Origin: Doris montereyensis
Lineage: Eukaryota > Mollusca > Gastropoda > Nudibranchia > Dorididae
Assembly: GCA_037039925.1 (NCBI GenBank)
Contig: JAXRKP010000008.1
Span: forward strand, 236,001-300,000
Reading direction: 5' to 3'
Length of the DNA: 64,000 nucleotides
Shown here: positions 59,240-64,000 of the stretch, piece by piece
Position numbering within the stretch: position 1 is the first letter of the stretch
Layout: each line of letters starts with the position of its first letter
Program-made: the position numbers and the translations under genes
Notes under the pieces: model-generated
Databases searched by the model: none
Seen by the model: only the letters and a program-made list of their open reading frames with translations
Told to the model about the DNA's origin: nothing

Positions 59240-62200
59240 CTGAAAGAACACACAAAGAGGGCAAATTAACAACTAAATAGCATACAAACGAATGTGTCTA
59301 CATGACAAAGATGAGTCTACATGGCAAATAAACAAATGTGGCATGTGCCTAAATGTCAAATAAACAAGTGCCTACATGGTAAATAAATGTGGCATCGGTC
59401 TCTGAGTGGTTAGGCTGCTGGACTGGGGATCATGACGTCCTGGGTTTGAATCCTATCAAAGCTAGGTCCAGTGTTGTGCTCCTCTGGAAAGACACTCGAC
59501 CCAGGTATAAGTGGGTACAAGCACTAGCTTGGGAGTAAAAATGTCCTATCAAGGATGTGATTATCATCACCTGTTCCGCTTGACATCTAGAGCCATGCAT
59601 TGCAGTTGTTTGTCTGCTTTTTAAATTAACAGAAGGAATCGCTTGGTTTGCCACTAAAAACTCATTTATCTTTTGTTTCATTGGAATTTACCCTGTCCAC
59701 TATTTGTGGTGATCTCAGGGTGAATTAAGAGGAAACAGCAAGATAAAGGAAAGACGTGAAAGTATGAAAGGAAAGAGGTGGGACTTACAATACATTACCA
59801 GTAGCACCTGCCAATTACGTAACTCATTTATTACTCAGTGCACCGGGGTCAACAGGGGAGGGGGGCATTGTCCTTGTTCATGACTGGGCCCGTTCACCAT
59901 ATGTGGAGATCTCAGTGTGAACCGAAATGAATCAACAAGATGAAAGATAAGTGAAGAGGACAGGAAAGAAAAGGGACCCACTATTACTGCTAATCTAGCA
60001 ACAACCTAACGTCCTAGCGACAGGGAATTTCTCATTCTCTAAACATAGATGAGAATCACCCGTAACTCATTATTTAGTACCAAATCTATTGTCTGACGTT
60101 TGATTACAATTCTTTAATGATTCGTATTTTTTCGTTGAGGCACAAGTAGCTCAGTCGGTAGAAAATCTTGACCACCACACAGGAGGCCCGAATTCGATTC
60201 CCAGTCCCGAGCAAATTTTGCTGGCCCTCCTGTTGACCCAGCGGCAAAATGGGTAGCTAGGTCTGTTCCTGCGTGGCGAAAGTAAAGGCGGTGCTGAAAG
60301 CAATGGAAAACTATCACATTATGCCGTATGCCTAGATAAATCAAGGACTACGCTCAAATCTGAGTACGGGACTAACGTAACTTACTTCTTTATTCCCAAA
60401 TCGTTTTCATAGATTCATGCAGTTAAGATCAATAAATTAGCAGTTAGATTCGGACTGTGAGTCAACAGAATAGAAATACAAAAAAGATGGTTGCCATCAT
60501 TCATTATACGCCAATTTTAGGCTGAACAAGACAAGCAAATAGAAAGTAAGTTTGATAATATTCAAATTTGGTCAAACAATGAGGAAGTAAACACAGTTAT
60601 ACGTTACCAAACTGAAGGGTCACCTGCACAGGGAAAAACAGCAATAGATAGTTTGTTTGTTTGGAATTACCCAATCCACCCTTTGCAGTGATCTCAGGGT
60701 GAAACGGCAAGATGAAAGATAAGGGAAAGAGAAGGGAGTTTGATATACGGTGGTAGTGACCTTAGAACATGTCACCTAACACCACAGCACACTGCACTTA
60801 CCGCTTCGTTTATTTAATTGAAATTTACTCTGTCCACCATATGCAGTGATTTCAAGGTGAATTAAGAAGAAACTGCAAGATGACAGAGAAGTGAGAAGTG
60901 AAAGAGTGAAAGGAAAGAAGTAGAACCAGCTAACAGTGCCCATCAACCGCTCATCTGCCTACTGGCACATTATCTCAGGATACAGAATTTTTTCAATATA
61001 AATTAGCTCATTAACAACACACCTGGATGGGGTTGATTTCATTGGGCGTTTTAGGGCTTACTAGGGTGTAGACGGTGTTGATTTTATTGGGCGCTTTCGT
61101 TAGTGTTAGGGTGCAATGGAGCAACTCTTTAAGGTTTAACCTGGCCGAAAGCGTCTGCACGCAAGATTGCCAGCGGTGTTTAGCCTGTCCGTCTGCTAAC
61201 TGCTTCCTAGTGTTCAAGACAGCCAAAACCAGCCGCGTGTAACACTTTTTCTTTCAACGATATTTTAAGTGATATTATTTCTAGAAAGGCCTCTTTCTGA
61301 CCTAAAGGTCATGATCCTAATGTAATCGCGTCACTTTTCGCAAAGCCCGGCACTGATTGCATTTGCTATTGTACTGCCTCTGTTCAACACGCTTGTTTCA
61401 TCGCCCTGTTGCAATCCTCTACATTTTCTGCTTTTGTTTTTATTTTTGACATCCACTTTGTTGTCATAGACTGTTACAATTGTGACATTGAGAAGGATAT
61501 AGAATCCTTTTCCTAAAAACACCCATCAGAAGAACACAGGAAGCTTAGAAAATGTAAACGCACTTCCGGCTATTTGGTTACTGGAAAGTTGAAGGTCAGC
61601 GTCTTCCGGTCGGGAAACCTACACACTAATGAGTTAAGCAGAGACCACTGTATTTCCCACCATTCACTCCCATAGCCAAGAGATGCTGGAAAGATTATGA
61701 AAAAATTTCAGAAACTGGAAACCCGACTTACATAGGGAAACTTTCACTCATGTATTATAGTGAACATACTTGTGGTCTTTCTCCACTCACCTCTTTCAGT
61801 TCCTGAAATTCCTGATTTTTCTTGTCCATCAATTTTATTTTCTGCTGATGGTTGCTGTGACCAATCAATCTGGCAGCGGTTTCTTGCTCTTTGTGGAGTT
61901 CCTGATGAATTAACGTGACAAAAGGAAATGCATTACCAAGCTATCCCACTTCTCTCTTACCTCTCTCTCCATCTCTCTTATGACCAGTTCTATTTCGTTT
62001 TTCATTTTATTATTTATTGTTATTATGAGGCTCTTTCTTTGTTGCTGACGAAGGGTGGGCCAACTGAAATTTCTCAGTTCTGTCCCGTTTTTCTCTCCAT
62101 AAGACCTTTCATTATTGCTTTATATTCCTCTTCATTATCAGTCAATCACATTCTTTCATTGCTAAGCAACCATTTTTACCCAAATTTTAGATTTCTTTGT

Positions 62201-62475
62201 GTTCAAATGTGATGTTCTCTATGTACAAAAAAACCCAACAAAAATGGAGCGGGCGGGTGGGAGAGAATGTAAGGAGCCAGGCACAGGGGAGTGTTTGAAT
62301 GATAAAGCATTGCTTTCTCAACAGTGTTCACAATATGCCTCTCTGATTTAGAGACTGACTTGCAAGATATGAAAACACAATTTTCAGACGAAAGTGCCTA
62401 AATAAGTTCACACATGTATTTACATCCATCAGTTTATCTTTCTCCTCAGTTAGCGTCCTCAGTTCAAGCTTCAAT
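59117..62475 (-). CDS. C-terminal exons of a coiled-coil protein, KIF15/HMMR-like, 5' part not identified
   Basis: Three exons splice in phase on the minus strand: LKLELRTLTEEKDKLMD, then ELHKEQETAARLIGHSNHQQ with KIKLMDKKNQEFQELKE, then RYMDLEKEHNKCLWRMKSNP to KEK and a TAG stop. The segment AARLIGHSNHQQKIK resembles the AARLIGHQNLHQKIQ motif near the C-terminus of kinesin-12 (KIF15) and the GHQN..QKIK motif of HMMR. Both are spindle-associated coiled-coil proteins. Heptad-like charged sequence supports a coiled coil. Upstream exons were not recognised between 62.5 and 64 kb. The gene converges on ANKRD11. KIF15 versus HMMR cannot be decided here. Confidence 0.6.
59388..59605 (+). mobile_element. 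tRNA-derived SINE, family 2
   Basis: Clear head: GGCATCGGTCTCTGAGTGGT, TAGGCTGCTGGACTGGGG, B box GGGTTTGAATCC, then AAAGACACTCGACCCAGG and CTTGGGAGTAAAAATGTCC. Confidence 0.8.
59664..59815 (-). repeat. R3 repeat copy in the KIF15/HMMR-like gene
   Basis: Plus-strand GTGATCTCAGGGTGAATTAA, GAGGAAACAGCAAGATAAAG, CCAGTAGCACCTGCCAATTA. Confidence 0.8.
59880..60010 (-). repeat. R3 repeat copy in the KIF15/HMMR-like gene
   Basis: Plus-strand GGAGATCTCAGTGTGAACCG, ATCAACAAGATGAAAGATAA, GGGACCCACTATTACTGC. Confidence 0.6.
60138..60350 (+). mobile_element. tRNA-derived SINE, third type
   Basis: The head GGCACAAGTAGCTCAGTCGG TAGA has a good A box, and GAATTCGATTCCC is a good B box. The body differs from families 1 and 2 (GTTGACCCAGCGGCAAAATG). 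It is not a tRNA gene because the acceptor stem does not pair and a body follows. Confidence 0.65.
60650..60770 (-). repeat. R3 repeat copy in the KIF15/HMMR-like gene
   Basis: Plus-strand GTTTGTTTGTTTGGAATTAC, GTGATCTCAGGGTGAAACGG, CAAGATGAAAGATAAGGG. Confidence 0.65.
60809..60955 (-). repeat. R3 repeat copy in the KIF15/HMMR-like gene
   Basis: Plus-strand TTGAAATTTACTCTGTCCAC, GAATTAAGAAGAAACTGCAA, AACAGTGCCCATCAACCGCT. Confidence 0.7.
61003..61637 (-). mobile_element. Possible third piggyBac-like element (weak)
   Basis: The right end, TTAA at 61634-61637, reads inward TTAACTCATTAGTGTGTAGG. CTTCCGG occurs at 61563 and 61603, 40 bp apart, with the outer one about 24 bp from the TTAA. The left end is a mutated TTAGCTCATTA at 61003. 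The sequence just outside (CAGTGGTCTCTGC, read on the minus strand from about 61651) could instead mark a pogo-like element, so the assignment is uncertain. Confidence 0.3.
61791..61901 (-). CDS. Penultimate exon of the KIF15/HMMR-like gene
   Basis: 37 codons, phase 0 at both ends: ELHKEQETAARLIGHSNHQQ, KIKLMDKKNQEFQELKE. Acceptor ATTCATCAG, donor GAG/GTGAGT. It carries the GHSNHQQKIK signature. Confidence 0.7.
62424..62475 (-). CDS. Upstream exon of the KIF15/HMMR-like gene
   Basis: Acceptor CTCATTGCAG; reads LKLELRTLTEEKDKLMD; donor GAT/GTAAAT. It is short but in phase with the next exon and coiled-coil in character. Confidence 0.55.
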
Positions 62476-62688
62476 CTGCAATGAGAAAACACAAAAAACA
62501 AAGCAAGGGATGACAGTGACAGCATTTATCTTGTTAAAGAGTTACATCAGCGCTTGCCAGTCAATAACAGTATAATAATAGCTATCCTGACCCCTCCAGT
62601 CTCAAACCATTTAAAATCAGTAGATATTTATTTTAGTAGTTTCAGACAAAAAATTCATATGGATCTATAATGTGCATGTACAAACCAT

Positions 62689-62918
62689 AAAAAAACAAAT
62701 GTCTGTATTTGGACCCCAATAAAAATACAAATGGCCATGTTGGGACCCCAATAAATATATAAATGTCTGTATTGAGATGCCAATAAAAAATACAAATGGC
62801 CGTACTGGGACCCCAATAAAAATACAAATGTTTGTATTTGGACCCCAATAAAAATACAAATGGCCGTATAGGGACCCCAATAAAAATACAAATGTCCGTA
62901 TCGGGACCCCAATAAAAA
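62689..62918. repeat. 32-bp minisatellite near the KIF15/HMMR-like gene
   Basis: About seven units of GGACCCCAATAAAAATACAA followed by ATGTCTGTATTT or ATGGCCGTATTG, alternating between the two variants. Because 32 is not a multiple of three, all three minus frames stay open with a GVP..FVFLLGS-type repeat. This is a periodicity artefact, not a protein. Confidence 0.9.
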
Positions 62919-64000
62919 TCAGTCCTATGACTTGATTTTTATTCAAGTAGTAGGGAATGTTTGTAGACTGGGAATTTTTCATATTTTTGGCTCAGTATCA
63001 TTGGATATCTTTTCTTTCTCATTTTCTTCTTCTTCTTCTTCTTTAGCCATAATATCTATTTGTTTGATGATGTAACAAACCTGTTATAAGTTTCCAAAAT
63101 GTTGTACAGATAAATACTAATCTTGCACGTTAACAGCAGTCAGTTATAACCAAGAAGAAAATGTCATAAATCTATTAATGCTACTTATGTTGAGATGTAA
63201 TCTTTCCAAACGGGTCAATCATCTTCATGTCACACTAGGTAGGTCTGATGTCACAACGTTAAAGCTCAAAGTGATGGTTCTAAAAGATTGTTTAAGACTA
63301 TGTAAGAACAGTGATGACGAGAGAGATCAGACTACTCCTTTGCTGTAGGTAATCAGTCAGAGGCTGTGTACTATACTGCTATTCATAAATTGCGAGGCGT
63401 CTTTGAAGCAAAGGATGGATAGCTTGATGAAGTCAGTTTGAAATAATCTTTTTAAAATGGCACCCATGAAAAACAATAGAAGTAAACTCTACAGGTCCAC
63501 ATAGTAATGAAGGTGGAGATGGTAATTTTGCTCTAAAATGTTCCAAACAAGGAATTCCGACCACAGGTACGTAACAATTCTTCATGGATATCCTAAAAAA
63601 ATATAAAAAAAAAAAGTTTTTAATGTTTCGTATGAAAAACAGATCTCTGTTGAGCATAAAAAAGTGATTTAAATATAACGTTTTGTATGGAATTAAAAGG
63701 CCAAAACGTGAGCATGAAAAATGATCTTTCCCATATGAGTAACGATTCTATCATAATAAACAACATCTTTGATTTTCTGTGACCATGCTTAGCTCATCTG
63801 AACAGTTAACAGCTATGTTTTTTTATTTTTATTTCAGTTATTGTGAAAACGTTTTTTGAGTTGTCTAAAAATAGATTCTATGACTAATATTTTTATCCCC
63901 CCCTCCACCCCCGTGTTGAGTTATTCCCATGTTAGAAGATACACCATCCCCGGTAAAATATTGGAACAAGGGAAAAAAAAAACCTGGAGACGGTTGAGAG

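Noticed and set aside
60138..60215. A tRNA gene
   Set aside because: Good A and B boxes, but the acceptor stem does not pair and a SINE body follows; the heads of families 1 and 2 were rejected as tRNA genes for the same reason.
62655..62982. Three overlapping minus-strand frames with GVP/FVFLLGS repeats
   Set aside because: Consequence of a 32-bp minisatellite whose period is not divisible by three; all frames open at once.
63571..63592. A further upstream exon of the KIF15/HMMR-like gene (DIHEELL)
   Set aside because: Acceptor and donor look usable, but only seven codons are encoded and the phase does not match the next recognised exon.

Overview
This is a eukaryotic, AT-rich, intron-rich and very repeat-rich window with no bacterial features. 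Protein similarity (SPG7, ANKRD11/12 and KIF15/HMMR-type genes), short exons in long introns, CR1/L2-type LINE pieces, several tRNA-derived SINE families, a piggyBac family and enormous CT, AAT and TTC microsatellites suggest an animal, most likely a lophotrochozoan and probably a gastropod mollusc. The species cannot be named from the sequence. Layout: (1) About 0.4-14.4 kb, minus strand: the 5' two-thirds of paraplegin (SPG7), a mitochondrial inner-membrane AAA+ protease. Ten coding exons run from the presumed mitochondrial leader (13149) to the AAA second region of homology (390). The M41 peptidase half lies beyond the left edge. (2) 14.4-28.3 kb: the shared upstream region, with SINEs, LINE debris, a 5'-truncated LINE with a reverse transcriptase domain (22.7-25.4 kb), a pogo-like MITE and very long CT tracts. 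(3) 28.3-47.0 kb, plus strand: a complete ANKRD11/ANKRD12-type ankyrin-repeat co-regulator gene in 13 coding exons. It is shorter than the vertebrate proteins (about 1,200 codons). (4) 47-58 kb: repeats, a near full-length piggyBac transposon (48,052-50,713) and an internally deleted relative (56,472-57,134). (5) 59.1-62.5 kb, minus strand: the last three recognised exons of a coiled-coil protein resembling the C-termini of KIF15 and HMMR. SPG7 and ANKRD11 are adjacent and head-to-head in human (16q24.3). The same divergent pair here looks like ancient microsynteny. Three other patterns stand out. The piggyBac elements share a rigid right-end architecture: two element-specific palindromes 41-42 bp apart, the outer one about 25 bp from the TTAA. 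A short repeat with an AAAC-rich tail (about 20 copies) always lies in the transcriptional orientation of the gene it sits in or beside, while the tRNA-SINEs do not. A long inverted repeat with flanking 15-bp direct repeats lies in an ANKRD11 intron. Conserved exons of both main genes carry many 1-2 nt indels, mostly in homopolymers or dinucleotide runs. I read these as consensus errors in a long-read assembly rather than gene death, so exon coordinates are reliable but raw translations are not.
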